Below, one piece after another: positions 8,846 through 18,774 of a stretch of DNA of 64,000 bases; position 1 is the first letter of the stretch; each line of letters begins with the position of its first letter. The notes beneath the pieces were generated by a model. It did not search any database, was not told the DNA's origin, and saw nothing but the letters and a program-made list of their open reading frames with translations. The DNA comes from Undibacterium cyanobacteriorum. GTDB lineage: Bacteria > Pseudomonadota > Gammaproteobacteria > Burkholderiales > Burkholderiaceae_D. The position numbers and the translations under genes are program-made. Where the stretch lies: assembly GCF_031326225.1 (NCBI RefSeq), contig NZ_CP133720.1, positions 1,798,001 to 1,862,000 of the forward strand. The letters run 5' to 3'.

Positions 8846-10108
8846 TTACCCGCCACGACGCATCATTTCGAAGAACTCTGCGTTGTTTTTGGTGGACTTC
8901 ATTTTGTCGAGTAAGAATTCCATCGCTTCGATTTCGTCCATGCCGTATAAGAGTTTGCGCAAGATCCAGATCTTCTGTAATTGATCCGGTTTGATCAACA
9001 ACTCTTCGCGACGTGTGCCTGACTTGTTGAGGTTGATTGCAGGGTAGGTGCGTTTTTCTGCCAAGCGACGTTCCAAATGCACTTCCATGTTACCGGTGCC
9101 TTTGAATTCTTCGTAGATCACGTCATCCATGCGGCTACCTGTTTCGATCAAGGCAGTGGCGATGATCGTCAAAGAACCACCTTCTTCAACGTTACGGGCA
9201 GCGCCGAAGAAGCGTTTTGGACGTTGCAAGGCGTTAGCGTCCACACCACCGGTCAAGACTTTGCCAGAAGCGGGGATGACTGTGTTATACGCACGTGCTA
9301 AACGGGTGATGGAGTCTAACAAGATCACCACGTCTTTTTTCATTTCGACTAAACGCTTAGCTTTTTCCAATACCATTTCTGCGACTTGAACGTGGCGCGT
9401 GGCTGGTTCATCGAAAGTGGAAGCGACCACTTCGGCGCGCACAGAACGCTGCATCTCGGTCACTTCTTCTGGACGTTCGTCGATCAGCAATACGATCATG
9501 GTGACGTCTGGATGATTAGTCGTGATTGCATGCGCAACGTGTTGCAACATGACCGACTTACCGGATTTCGGAGATGCCACTAACAAACCACGCTGCCCTT
9601 TACCGATAGGCGCGATGATATCGATGATACGGCCGGTGGTGTTTTCTTCACCACGCATATCACGCTCTAAATGCAAGAGTTTGCTTGGATGGAGTGGCGT
9701 TAAGTTTTCAAACAAGATGCGGTGCTTCGACATCTCAGGCGGTTCACCATTGACCTTGTCCACTTTGACCAAAGCAAAATAACGTTCACCATCTTTTGGT
9801 GTGCGGACTTCACCTTCAATCGAATCACCTGTATGCAAATTGAATCGGCGGATTTGTGATGGCGAGATGTAGATGTCATCGGTCGATGCCATGTAGCTCG
9901 CGTCTGGAGAACGCAAGAAGCCGAAGCCGTCTGGCAAAACTTCAAGCGCACCATCACCAAAAATTTGTTCGCCAGCTTTGGCGCGTTTTTTGAGGATGGC
10001 AAACATCAATTCTTGCTTACGCATACGCGCAGCGTTATCGATATCAAGTCCAATGGCCATTTCTAACAACGCGGAGACGTGTAAGGCCTTTAATTCAGAT
10101 AAATGCAT
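8846..10108 (-). CDS. rho: Transcription termination factor Rho
   Basis: A 420-residue hexameric RNA-dependent ATPase that ends transcripts. The N-terminal helical part (MHLSELKALHVSALLEMA) is followed by the cold-shock-like primary RNA-binding domain with GFGFLRSPDASY at about 61-72 and DDIYISPSQIRRFNL. The Walker A motif SPKSGKSV is at about 179-186, Walker B is in VVILLDSITRLARAYN, and the Q-loop is near SGKVLTGG. The length equals the E. coli family length (419). It lies downstream of trxA in the same direction, as in many proteobacteria. No inserted domain is seen. Confidence 0.97.
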   Translation of the reverse strand: MHLSELKALHVSALLEMAIGLDIDNAARMRKQELMFAILKKRAKAGEQIFGDGALEVLPDGFGFLRSPDASYMASTDDIYISPSQIRRFNLHTGDSIEGEVRTPKDGERYFALVKVDKVNGEPPEMSKHRILFENLTPLHPSKLLHLERDMRGEENTTGRIIDIIAPIGKGQRGLLVASPKSGKSVMLQHVAHAITTNHPDVTMIVLLIDERPEEVTEMQRSVRAEVVASTFDEPATRHVQVAEMVLEKAKRLVEMKKDVVILLDSITRLARAYNTVIPASGKVLTGGVDANALQRPKRFFGAARNVEEGGSLTIIATALIETGSRMDDVIYEEFKGTGNMEVHLERRLAEKRTYPAINLNKSGTRREELLIKPDQLQKIWILRKLLYGMDEIEAMEFLLDKMKSTKNNAEFFEMMRRGG

Positions 10109-10460
10109 AGTTGTGAGTGTCCCGTGACGGGAATTGAGGTGGGGGAGTGAACAGAGGTGAAAAGAATTGAACTACTAACTGGGTGAAAAATGCTACTTAT
10201 CAGTCGCTTTTGCGAATTTGTGGAAGTCGCTGGGTCTCTTTTATTGCGTCTTTTTATATTGTGAGTGGATCGACTCATCGATCTATCGATCTTTTGCATC
10301 AGCTGAGTGACTGACTCAAGTTTTGCATTGCTCAGTTTTGCTATTGTAAAACAAAACAAAAATAAATTTCTACAAAAACTTATGGTTTTCGTCGAGATTT
10401 TCTGGAATTTCAGTGCTATTCCACTCGATTCGTCCAACGTATCTGCTATTTGTGTGATTT

Positions 10461-10488
10461 CGGGCGATCGCTATTGGCTGATCGCCCG
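10461..10488 (-). promoter_or_regulatory. Perfect hairpin in the trxA-rho intergenic region
   Basis: A 9-bp perfect inverted repeat, CGGGCGATC / GATCGCCCG, with a 10-base loop, 39 bases after the trxA stop. No T run follows on the minus strand, so it is not a classical terminator; it could be a processing or 3'-protection hairpin or part of a rho leader. Elsewhere the 419-base gap 10109-10527 is AT-rich and I see no gene in it. rho leaders are often long because Rho regulates its own synthesis; that role here is inference. Confidence 0.45.
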
Positions 10489-10527
10489 TACAAGATGCTT
10501 TCGATCTACTTAAGTGGCGGAGATCGT

Positions 10528-10854
10528 TTAGATGTTTGCGTCAACAAATGCGGTCAATTGGCCTTTTGCCATTGCACCGACTTTTTGTGCCGCGACTTGA
10601 CCGCCTTTAAACAGGATTAAAGTTGGAATGCCGCGGATGCCAAATTGCGCAGGAACTGCTTGATTCGCATCAACGTCCATTTTCGCAATCGTCAATTTGC
10701 CGGCGTATTCTTTAGCGACTTCTTCCAAGATCGGAGCGATCATTTTGCAAGGGCCGCACCATTCTGCCCAGAAGTCTACCAAGACTGGTGTTTCAGATTT
10801 CAAAACGTCTGCGTCGAAAGAGGCGTCGCTTACATAGATGATATTGTCGCTCAT
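10528..10854 (-). CDS. trxA: Thioredoxin 1
   Basis: A 108-residue cytosolic disulfide reductase with the active site WCGPC (Cys33 and Cys36) in FWAEWCGPCKMIAP, the cis-proline segment RGIPTLILFKGG, and the expected length and fold order. It supplies electrons to ribonucleotide reductase and other reductases. It is upstream of rho on the same strand, a common order. Confidence 0.97.
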   Translation of the reverse strand: MSDNIIYVSDASFDADVLKSETPVLVDFWAEWCGPCKMIAPILEEVAKEYAGKLTIAKMDVDANQAVPAQFGIRGIPTLILFKGGQVAAQKVGAMAKGQLTAFVDANI

Positions 10855-11142
10855 GGTTTCTCGTTATTGTGTTAGTTAAAACTGCTCAGGATATTGTGTG
10901 GGTGATGCTTGATCTTGACGGGTGTATGAGGATCTCATTACTCGTAGCATCGATTCTAAAAGCTTCCAAGTGTATTACCGGACATACGCCTACTTGGGGA
11001 TGGTCACGCCGATTTCAATGGTGCCACTAGATGGATTGAATCGACATCAGATGACGCATACAGCGTGAAATCATACCTCATTTTTTAAAAGAAGGCGCAG
11101 TTGCATCTCTTTCGCTGTTTTGCCACGTGAAAACACCTTGAA

Positions 11143-11171
11143 ATCAGAGCCTAATCAGAGTTTTATCAGAG
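11143..11171. repeat. Three ATCAGAG direct repeats spaced 11 bp apart
   Basis: The heptamer ATCAGAG occurs at 11143, 11154 and 11165, exactly 11 bp apart, in the 476-base gap between trxA and the AddB-like gene. A TAGAAT hexamer at 11191-11196 lies just downstream in the direction of the nuclease operon. Same-face repeats at one helical turn are typical of activator or repressor sites. Apart from this I see no gene in 10855-11330. Confidence 0.4.
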
Positions 11172-11330
11172 TTTATGCGGGGAAAGTCGCTAGAATGTTA
11201 TTTTTCTATTGCTTGCGTAGACTGAATACGGTGAGCGTGGGGGCGAAGGCGGTACCGATGTACGCCGAGGCGAAGCGGTCAGCTTGTGGTTTGTAGAAGT
11301 CCTACGCAACTTATTGATGGCATATTTAGT

Positions 11331-14300
11331 ATGACAATTTTTCAGCATCGGATTCCAGCGTCACCCGCCTTTTGGCAGGATGCGGCTCGACTTTTTTTAA
11401 AGTTGATGACTGCAGCTCATGCGGACTGTTCCTCAGAGGGGAGGGGAAAGTCAGAGACGCAAGAAATGCAGCAAGTTAAGGGGCAAGTTAAGCAGCAAGT
11501 CGGACAAGCTGATTTGTTTGGATTTGATGCGGCACCAACGGTGGCCGAAAAATCAGTGTCGCCGACGATCGTAACAGAAGATTACGCCGCGTGGCGCATC
11601 GTGGTACCGACTTTTGAGCATGCGCAGTTACTTTTGAAAGCCTTGCAAAAGGAAATCGGGAGCGAGTTTATTCCACCGCGCATCTTGACCATGTTTGCCT
11701 GGACAGAACAGCAAACGCCCTTACCGGTGCCGCTTGCAGCCCCTAGTGAACGACTGAGCCGTCTCTATGCTGAGCTGCGTCAACACGAATGGCTAAAGAA
11801 TCTATTTGGCACACGCAGTAACACGGATTTGCTACCACTCGCGCAAACTTTGCTTGGTTTATGTGACGAGTTAACTGAGGTGTGGTTGCCGAAAGTCTTA
11901 GATGCGCAAGGCCAAATGCAGCCGGAAAAAATGGCGAGTGTGTGGCAACAAGCCTTAGCGAGTCTGCCGACGCCTGTGAAAGACTTAGTCTCGGAAGAGA
12001 GCCAATTAGTGTGGACGCTGTGGCAAGCGCAACTCGATCAACATGATCGTTCAGTGCAGTATTTGCAGAAGACTTTGACGATCGCAGCGCATGCCAGCGA
12101 ACACTTGCTGTGGGTCGCACCAACGTTGCCGAATGCAATGGAATCCGCATTTCTGCAAGCCTATGCCAACACAGGTAAAAACTTATCTGGCGAAATTCAA
12201 ACTCAAGTTCAAGCTCAAGTGCACGTGGCATCCATCGATTGGCAGTCGAGAGCCTTGCCTGCCGCCATGCTGAGTGCATGGCCGCGCTTGCTCGGCGACG
12301 AGTCGCTTCCTCAGCATTCTCAATCTTCCATGAACGCCTGGCCCAGTTTGGCGAGCTCTGCCAGCTCAAACATTAACGCGCTGGATGACTTTAAGTGGCA
12401 ACGCTTGCGCCTCTGTGCGGCTAGCAATATGGAAGACGAGGCAAGACAAGCTGCACAAACCATCGTGGAATGGCTGCAAGCTGGGAAATCTGAGATCGCC
12501 GTGATCGCACAAGATCGTGTTGTCTCGCGTCGTCTGCGAGCACTACTTGAGCGCGCACAGGTCTTAGTCGCCGACGAGACCGGTTGGAAATTGTCGACCA
12601 CACGGGCGGCGGCAGTCGTCGCGGCTTGGTTCGAAGTCATCATCAGCGATGCCGAAACAATGGCCTTGCTTGACTTCATCAAGTCACCGTTCATCGAAGT
12701 GTTTGAAGATGATGTGCGTGATGCTAATCGAGTCTTGTTGACCGATTTGAACGCGAATACCAAAGCGGAATTAGTGATGCAAGTCGAACTCACACTACGC
12801 GGTCAAAATGTGCTCGGCGGCTGGGAAGCCATCCTAGCTGCGCTTGATCGACATCCGGCTGCACGGCAGTGGATGACGAAGATTGCGCGCCTCGCACATA
12901 GCTATGGACGCAGCAGCGCGGCCAATCGTCGCCAACTCAAAGAGTGGACCAAACAAAGTCTGTTGTGGATGGCAGAACTCGGTTTGGATCAGCAGTTGGA
13001 TCGCGATAGCGCCGGTCAACAAGTGATCAAGATGCTGCAAGCACTGGGGCAAGAGTGTGAGGCGGTTGTGGCGCCATTGAGTTTTAATGAGTGGCGCGCC
13101 TTCCTGTTACTTCACATGGAAAATACGCCATTCACCATCAAACATCATGATCAAAGAGTGGTGATGTTGCCGCTCAACGGTGCGCGCTTGCGTACGTTTG
13201 ATGCGGTGTATGTGATTGGTGCTGACGCCAAACACTTGCCGTCACGTCCTCAAGAAACACTATTTTTTACTAATACAGTGCGACGCGAGTGTGGTTTGCA
13301 AACACGGGAAGAAAGACAATTGCAGCAGTTGCGAGATTTAGCAGAGCTGATGCTATCGAACCACGAAATCGTGCTGTCTTGGCAAACTGAGCTCAACGGC
13401 GAATTTAATCCCGTCAGTCCTTGGATTGAGCAACTTGAGCTGGATTTGGCTCGTCAAGCACAAGCTGCATTGATGCGTCAACGCTTGCCATTGCAACGAC
13501 GCCAACTCAGTTTGGGTGAAGTGACCATGCCGACGCCGACCGCAGCGCCTTTGATGCCCAATAGCTTATCGGCCAGCGGCTTATCGAGTTTGATGGCATG
13601 TCCTTATCAATTTTTTGCAGGGCGTATGTTGAAGTTGTCAGCTCTGGATGAACTGAGCGACATGCCAGAAAAACGAGATTACGGCGATTGGTTGCATGCG
13701 ATTTTGAAAAACTATCACGATCAATTACGTGACAAACAAATCCCTCTGCGAGAAGACCATAGTGAGCGTATCGCCTTACTAAAAGCGATCTCTGATGACA
13801 GTTTTGGGCGCGTTCTCAAACAAAATCCTGCGGCTTTGGGATACAGCTTGCGTTGGACTAAAGTGATACCGGCCTACGTTGAATGGGCCAATCAACGTGA
13901 GAGCGATGGTTGGCAATATGCTTTAGGCGAAGTGTGGGCCGAGCGCACCATGCAATGGGATAAGGGCCATATTTTGTTACGAGGTCGTCTCGATCGCATT
14001 GATGAACGCGCGCTCGACAATGGTGATTACGAACGTGTTGTGCTCGACTACAAGACCAAGAAGAAGGGCGCCTTGAGTTCGCGTCTCAAAACCCATGAAG
14101 ATCACCAGCTCGCCTTTTACGGTTTATTGCGCCCAGTGGCGGAGGTCGATGACGCCGGCAATAAACAATACATCGATGCTGTCGATGGTGCAGCCTACGT
14201 TGCTCTTGAATTGGAGCGCAATAAAACGGGCGATTGCGAAGCCCAAGAATATGGAAAGTGGAAACACGATTTGGAAGAACTCATCGTTGATAGTATGCAG

Positions 14301-14399
14301 GCGATTCAACAAGGTAGTCCATTGCCAGCACATGGTGTCGAAAGTGTTTGCCAGTTCTGTGATATGCGCGGCCTCTGCCGCAAAGGAGCTTGGCAATGA
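11331..14399 (+). CDS. AddB-like PD-(D/E)XK nuclease with Fe-S staple
   Basis: A 1022-residue protein of the betaproteobacterial 'probable DNA repair protein' type, related to AddB/RecB exonucleases. The long N-terminal half is an inactive helicase-like region. The C-terminus holds the nuclease motif RVVLDYKTKKKG and four cysteines (C757 in MACPYQFF, then C1007, C1010 and C1016 in CQFCDMRGLC) with the same spacing as the 4Fe-4S staple of AddB. The start at 11331 is the first ATG that fits; a GTG at 11286 would add 15 unlikely residues. Its last 4 bases overlap the AddA-like gene. Expected role: end processing of double-strand breaks for RecA recombination, by family. Confidence 0.88.
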   Translation: MTIFQHRIPASPAFWQDAARLFLKLMTAAHADCSSEGRGKSETQEMQQVKGQVKQQVGQADLFGFDAAPTVAEKSVSPTIVTEDYAAWRIVVPTFEHAQLLLKALQKEIGSEFIPPRILTMFAWTEQQTPLPVPLAAPSERLSRLYAELRQHEWLKNLFGTRSNTDLLPLAQTLLGLCDELTEVWLPKVLDAQGQMQPEKMASVWQQALASLPTPVKDLVSEESQLVWTLWQAQLDQHDRSVQYLQKTLTIAAHASEHLLWVAPTLPNAMESAFLQAYANTGKNLSGEIQTQVQAQVHVASIDWQSRALPAAMLSAWPRLLGDESLPQHSQSSMNAWPSLASSASSNINALDDFKWQRLRLCAASNMEDEARQAAQTIVEWLQAGKSEIAVIAQDRVVSRRLRALLERAQVLVADETGWKLSTTRAAAVVAAWFEVIISDAETMALLDFIKSPFIEVFEDDVRDANRVLLTDLNANTKAELVMQVELTLRGQNVLGGWEAILAALDRHPAARQWMTKIARLAHSYGRSSAANRRQLKEWTKQSLLWMAELGLDQQLDRDSAGQQVIKMLQALGQECEAVVAPLSFNEWRAFLLLHMENTPFTIKHHDQRVVMLPLNGARLRTFDAVYVIGADAKHLPSRPQETLFFTNTVRRECGLQTREERQLQQLRDLAELMLSNHEIVLSWQTELNGEFNPVSPWIEQLELDLARQAQAALMRQRLPLQRRQLSLGEVTMPTPTAAPLMPNSLSASGLSSLMACPYQFFAGRMLKLSALDELSDMPEKRDYGDWLHAILKNYHDQLRDKQIPLREDHSERIALLKAISDDSFGRVLKQNPAALGYSLRWTKVIPAYVEWANQRESDGWQYALGEVWAERTMQWDKGHILLRGRLDRIDERALDNGDYERVVLDYKTKKKGALSSRLKTHEDHQLAFYGLLRPVAEVDDAGNKQYIDAVDGAAYVALELERNKTGDCEAQEYGKWKHDLEELIVDSMQAIQQGSPLPAHGVESVCQFCDMRGLCRKGAWQ

Positions 14400-17300
14400 G
14401 CTTCGAACCCAATGACATGAATGCGTCCAACTCAGCTTCGAATGTGGGGCAACCAGTAGCAAGCGTCGCCAAAGCCTACGAATGCAACGGTCAAGCGATT
14501 GATGCCATGAATTTTACGCGTTCCGCTTGCGATCCGAGTCTATCGGTGGTGGTGGAGGCCTGCGCTGGTAGCGGTAAAACTTGGTTGTTGGTCGCACGTA
14601 TGTTGCGTTTGCTTTTATCAGGTGCGGAGCCCTCGGAATTATTGGCGATTACGTTCACCCGAAAAGCGGCGCAAGAGATGCGTCATCGTCTAATGGAGTT
14701 GCTGCGCGAGTTAGCCTTGTCTGATCACGCGCAAGCGAGTCAAATATTGATCGATCGTGGTGTGTCAGAAACCGAGGTGGAAGCGAATTTAGTGCGGGCG
14801 CGTGGTCTCTATGAAAGTCTACTGAATCATCCTCAAGGCCTCGCGATGGATACCTTCCATAGTTGGTTTGGGCGCTTACTTCAACTCGCGCCTTTGGCCT
14901 CGGGTGTGCCGCAGGGCTTCCAGTTACTCGAAGCGACAGGCCAGTTGCAACGTGAAGCATGGCGGCAATTGTTGAATCGTGTAGGGCTGGCTGAAAAAGA
15001 GAATGAGGCTGATGAAGGCATAGGTAATATCAGTGGTCGACGTGAGCATGCTACAGAAAACCAAGGGCGAGGGGAATCTTCATCGGGAACACAAATTCGA
15101 CAAGCCATGCTGTTCTTGTTCGATGCACTCGGCGACCATTCGACCAAACAATTATTAGATGCTTTCCTGGCCAAACGTGCCGAATGGTGGGCGATTAGTT
15201 GTGAACATAGTCAAGTACCCGATGCACAATTAGTGCTCGATCATTTAGAAGATGTACTTGGCGAAGATGCGCATCGCGACGCACGTTTGCAGCTGTGGGA
15301 CGATCAAGCCTTGCTGCAAGAAATCGCGCAGTTTGCGCGATGCTTGGGAAAAGGCGGTTCCCTCAATCAAGAGCGGGCTCGGCAACTTGAAACGCTGGTC
15401 ACCACGGCACAGCAAATGCAATCTCAGGGTGAGGTTCCTGGCCTGGAACTTTTTGCAGCCTTGGCCAACGAATTCTACGATGACAAAGGCGCACCGCGTA
15501 GAAACGGTAAGGTCAAAAGCTTTGTCGCCGCATTAACAGAACATTTTGGCGCTGGTGTCGGTGATCCATTAGAAGCCTTTAATGCAGCCTTTAATCGTGT
15601 CGCGGCCGTGATTCAAGATTACGCACGGCGAGCCCAAGAAATCGATGTGTTGCAGATTAATCGAGCCTTATTCCTCGTTGGTCAGGCTTATCTCGATGAA
15701 TATCAAGATATCAAAGCGGCGCAGGGCGCGCTCGACTTTTCTGACTTGGAATGGCAAGCCTATCGCTTGTTGAGTCGGGAAGAATTTGCAGCCTATTTGC
15801 TCGGTCGCCTCGATGCACGTTATAAACATATCTTGCTCGACGAATTTCAAGATACTAATCCTTTGCAATGGAATATCGTACGTTCTTGGCTGGACGCTTA
15901 CGGCGCAGATCACCAACGTCCGACCGTATTTGTGGTGGGCGATCCTAAGCAATCGATCTATCGTTTTCGTCGCGCCGATCCACGCGTCTTTATGGCAGCA
16001 CAAGAAATGTTGGCGCAACAGGGCGCGATCGTGCTGAAGACGAATCAGACGCGTCGTAATGCACCGGTGGTGATTGAAGCACTGAATCGGGCGATGTATA
16101 GTAATCAGTTGTATTCGCCGCAGACGACTTTGTCGGCGCAAGATGGCTCGGTACTACGTTTGCCGCTGGTGAAGGATGTTGAAGAGGCTGGCGTCGGCGA
16201 TCAGGATCAAGTGAGCGGACAGGACGAGAATCAAGACGAGAATCAAGACAATAAGCAAGACCAAGATAGTGCACCATCAGACGCGATTCGGCGTCCGCTC
16301 ACGACACCAGCGGAAGAGAGTGAAAATCTCAGTCGTTATCAAGAAGGGCAGCAAGTCGCGCGTTTATTGTGCGAGCTGAAACAACAGCATCAGCTACAGC
16401 AAAAAGTGTCCCAAGAGCAGGGACGAGATGGCTCTGATTGGCGTTGGTCCGATGTGATGTTATTGGTGCGCCGGCGTTCTTATTTGTCGTCGTATGAACG
16501 TGCTTTGCGCGAAGTCGGAATCCCATTTGTATCGAACCGCCGAGGCGGTTTGCTGCAGACTTTGGAAATCATGGATCTGATGGCGCTGCTCAATTTCTTG
16601 ATGACACCCAGTGATAATCGTGCTTTAGCGCATATTTTAAAATCGCCTATCTTTGCTTGCAGCGACGGCGATTTGATGATGCTTGCTATGCGCGGCGAGG
16701 CTACGTGGTGGCAACGTCTCAGTGCAAGCCTCAGTGCAAGCGTTCATGAAGCGAGTGATGCCGTAGAATCGGTATCAGAACAGCTAGCTCAACAACAGCA
16801 TTCGCAACATCCGCAACTCGTACGCGCGCACGATTTGCTACAGAAGTGGATGCAGGCGGCCCATGATTTACCAGTCCACGATCTGCTGGATACGATACTG
16901 CATCAAGGCGATGTGTTGGCGCGTTACGCGGAGTTGAATTCTGCCAGCGAGCGTGACCAAGTTCGCGGCAACATCTTAGGTTTTGTTGAGCTTGCATTGA
17001 ATCTCGATGGTGGCCGTTATCCTAGTTTGCCGAAATTCATCGCCAGCATCGCTGAGTACGACAAGCTAGCCGAGAACGAGTCACCCGATGAATCGAACGT
17101 CGTGAGCGGCCTCGATGCGGTGCAGATTTTGACCATCCATAGTGCCAAAGGCTTAGAGGCCAAGATTGTCGTGATGCTTGATGCGAATCATAGCGATGCA
17201 AGTGATGATCATGTTGGCGTTCTGTGTGCATGGCCTTTGCGCGATGGAGAGGCTAAACACTTTTCGATTTTCGGTCGTCGTGACCAACGTGGCAAAGCAC

Positions 17301-18214
17301 GTGATGCATTATTCAAAGCCGAAGCAGATCAAGCGAGTCAAGAAAATCTGAACTTGCTCTATGTGGCGGTGACGCGGGCGAAGCAGATGTTGGTGATCAG
17401 CGGTGTTGCTAACGCCAAAAAGAGCGACGGCGAAGTGCCTGGTCTCACGGAAGGTAGTTGGTATCAAGCCTTTATGGAAATTCCGGAAGTCTCTTTGATC
17501 GCTGATACCGTAGTGGGAGAGGGAGCAGCAAAGTCTGCGGCTGGCTTTAGCTTAGAGCAGGCAACACAGTTTGAATTCGAAGATTTCACTCCACCGAATT
17601 TAGCACTGCCGATATCTGCGGGGCAGACTGTCGCCAGCTCGACAGATTACGTGCGACAATTTGAAGATGGTCTGGCACGAGATGCGTTTGCAAATGACAC
17701 ATCAAACTCAGACGCAACGCGAACCGATCAACCAAGTGAAGCGCAGGTCGAGGGCATCGCACTGCACGCTCTGATGGAGCGCATGACGGCGAACCCAGCA
17801 ACGGCTTCATGGAGCGAGATCATGCCAAGCGCCGAAGTCATTGCACAGTGGTTACCGTGTCCATCGCCAATCGCGAGCGTCGTCAGAAAACAAGCCTTGA
17901 GCATTTTGCAGAGCCCAGCTTTGACAGCCTTTTTTGATCGTAGTCGTCTGACAGTGGCACGCAATGAGATGGATATTATCTTCGCCGGACAATTATTGCG
18001 TCTCGATCGATTGGTGGTTTTTCGTGCGAATGATCCTCAGTATGCGGATGAAGTGTGGATCTTAGATTACAAACGCCAACTTCTAGCCTCCGAACGGGCC
18101 GACTATCAAGCTCAACTCGCTACCTACCGCCAAGCGGTGGCCGCGGTCTATCCCCATCGCAAGATTCGTAGCGCGCTGATACTAACCGATGGTTGTTTGC
18201 ATGAGTTTGGTTGA
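14396..18214 (+). CDS. AddA-like UvrD-family helicase-nuclease
   Basis: A 1272-residue partner of the preceding protein. The N-terminal Walker A ACAGSGKTWLL is at about 55-64, then ITFTRKAAQEM (motif Ia), LLDEFQDTNPLQW (DExx box), VFVVGDPKQSIYRFRRADP (motif III) and ILTIHSAKGLEAKIV plus LLYVAVTRAKQ (motifs V-VI). The C-terminus has a RecB-type nuclease with GIALHALMERM, EVWILDYKRQLL and YQAQLATYRQAV. AAGGAG is 8 bases before the ATG at 14396. A low-complexity Asp/Gln/Asn stretch (about residues 600-625) interrupts the middle. It should unwind broken DNA ends and nick strands together with AddB. Confidence 0.9.
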   Translation: MSFEPNDMNASNSASNVGQPVASVAKAYECNGQAIDAMNFTRSACDPSLSVVVEACAGSGKTWLLVARMLRLLLSGAEPSELLAITFTRKAAQEMRHRLMELLRELALSDHAQASQILIDRGVSETEVEANLVRARGLYESLLNHPQGLAMDTFHSWFGRLLQLAPLASGVPQGFQLLEATGQLQREAWRQLLNRVGLAEKENEADEGIGNISGRREHATENQGRGESSSGTQIRQAMLFLFDALGDHSTKQLLDAFLAKRAEWWAISCEHSQVPDAQLVLDHLEDVLGEDAHRDARLQLWDDQALLQEIAQFARCLGKGGSLNQERARQLETLVTTAQQMQSQGEVPGLELFAALANEFYDDKGAPRRNGKVKSFVAALTEHFGAGVGDPLEAFNAAFNRVAAVIQDYARRAQEIDVLQINRALFLVGQAYLDEYQDIKAAQGALDFSDLEWQAYRLLSREEFAAYLLGRLDARYKHILLDEFQDTNPLQWNIVRSWLDAYGADHQRPTVFVVGDPKQSIYRFRRADPRVFMAAQEMLAQQGAIVLKTNQTRRNAPVVIEALNRAMYSNQLYSPQTTLSAQDGSVLRLPLVKDVEEAGVGDQDQVSGQDENQDENQDNKQDQDSAPSDAIRRPLTTPAEESENLSRYQEGQQVARLLCELKQQHQLQQKVSQEQGRDGSDWRWSDVMLLVRRRSYLSSYERALREVGIPFVSNRRGGLLQTLEIMDLMALLNFLMTPSDNRALAHILKSPIFACSDGDLMMLAMRGEATWWQRLSASLSASVHEASDAVESVSEQLAQQQHSQHPQLVRAHDLLQKWMQAAHDLPVHDLLDTILHQGDVLARYAELNSASERDQVRGNILGFVELALNLDGGRYPSLPKFIASIAEYDKLAENESPDESNVVSGLDAVQILTIHSAKGLEAKIVVMLDANHSDASDDHVGVLCAWPLRDGEAKHFSIFGRRDQRGKARDALFKAEADQASQENLNLLYVAVTRAKQMLVISGVANAKKSDGEVPGLTEGSWYQAFMEIPEVSLIADTVVGEGAAKSAAGFSLEQATQFEFEDFTPPNLALPISAGQTVASSTDYVRQFEDGLARDAFANDTSNSDATRTDQPSEAQVEGIALHALMERMTANPATASWSEIMPSAEVIAQWLPCPSPIASVVRKQALSILQSPALTAFFDRSRLTVARNEMDIIFAGQLLRLDRLVVFRANDPQYADEVWILDYKRQLLASERADYQAQLATYRQAVAAVYPHRKIRSALILTDGCLHEFG

Positions 18215-18232
18215 GTTTGGTTGAGTTTGCAT
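18202..18232 (+). repeat. Short tandem repeat across the addA-like stop codon
   Basis: About three copies of a 10-base unit related to TTGAGTTTGG span the last codons and the stop (TGA at 18212-18214) of the helicase gene. Change of copy number would alter only the last residues. Probably neutral. Confidence 0.5.
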
Positions 18233-18323
18233 GATTTGCGCTGTGGCGCTGCGGTCAGTTGCCTAGTCAGTTGTTAGTTATGCGCAAGGAATGTTGGAGT
18301 CCTGATAATGTAGAAGTTCGGCC

Positions 18324-18360
18324 AAACACGATCATGCTTGTACCTGCCATGATCGTGTTT
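18324..18360 (+). terminator. Long perfect hairpin after the AddAB-like operon
   Basis: A 13-bp perfect stem, AAACACGATCATG / CATGATCGTGTTT with an 11-base loop, about 110 bases after the helicase stop. Only a T-rich (GTGTTGTT) tail follows, so termination may be partial. In the remaining 18215-18561 gap I see only this and the candidate zapB promoter. Confidence 0.6.
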
Positions 18361-18437
18361 GTGTTGTTAGCTCCACGTTCTTTCTATGTTCTCTCTACGT
18401 TCTCGACATGGAAATGATTTTTTGCGAAAAATCCCTT

Positions 18438-18443
18438 TATAAT
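18438..18443 (+). promoter_or_regulatory. Candidate -10 element of the zapB-like/zapA operon
   Basis: A perfect TATAAT hexamer about 120 bases before the zapB-like gene in an AT-rich setting. No good -35 at 16-18 bases is visible (TGATTT at 18415-18420 is the best). Confidence 0.4.
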
Positions 18444-18561
18444 GAACCCTCTCGGTGAATTTATTCACTCGGTTTCTAACTCAAAGCCGCCACCTTGAAG
18501 GGCTGATCTGATCTCCAGTTCGGTTTTTTCGCTGCCGGTGCTCATTGTGAAGATTGAAACG

Positions 18562-18774
18562 ATGATCTCAGAATTTGAACAACTCGCTGAAAAAGTCAAT
18601 CGCTTAGCGGAATTGACGCAAACTCTGCGTCAAGAGAATGCTGCTTTGCGTCGCACTGCAGTGGAGCTCGCATCAGAGAACAAAGACTTACGTGATCGCG
18701 TGCAGCAAGCCCACACCAAAGTCGAAGCCATCTTGGCACAATTACCAGAAGAAGATGGAAAGGATGCGGCATGA
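18562..18774 (+). CDS. ZapB-like coiled-coil division protein (TIGR02449 type)
   Basis: A 70-residue protein that is almost wholly a coiled coil with heptad Leu/Glu/Lys pattern (FEQLAEKVNRLAELTQTL, then RQENAALRRTAVEL). This is the small family found immediately before zapA in beta- and gammaproteobacteria and thought to act at the division ring. The start at 18562 (MISEFEQL) is typical; a GTG at 18538 would add 8 residues. The gene overlaps zapA by 4 bases (ATGA), so the two are probably translated together. Confidence 0.78.
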   Translation: MISEFEQLAEKVNRLAELTQTLRQENAALRRTAVELASENKDLRDRVQQAHTKVEAILAQLPEEDGKDAA

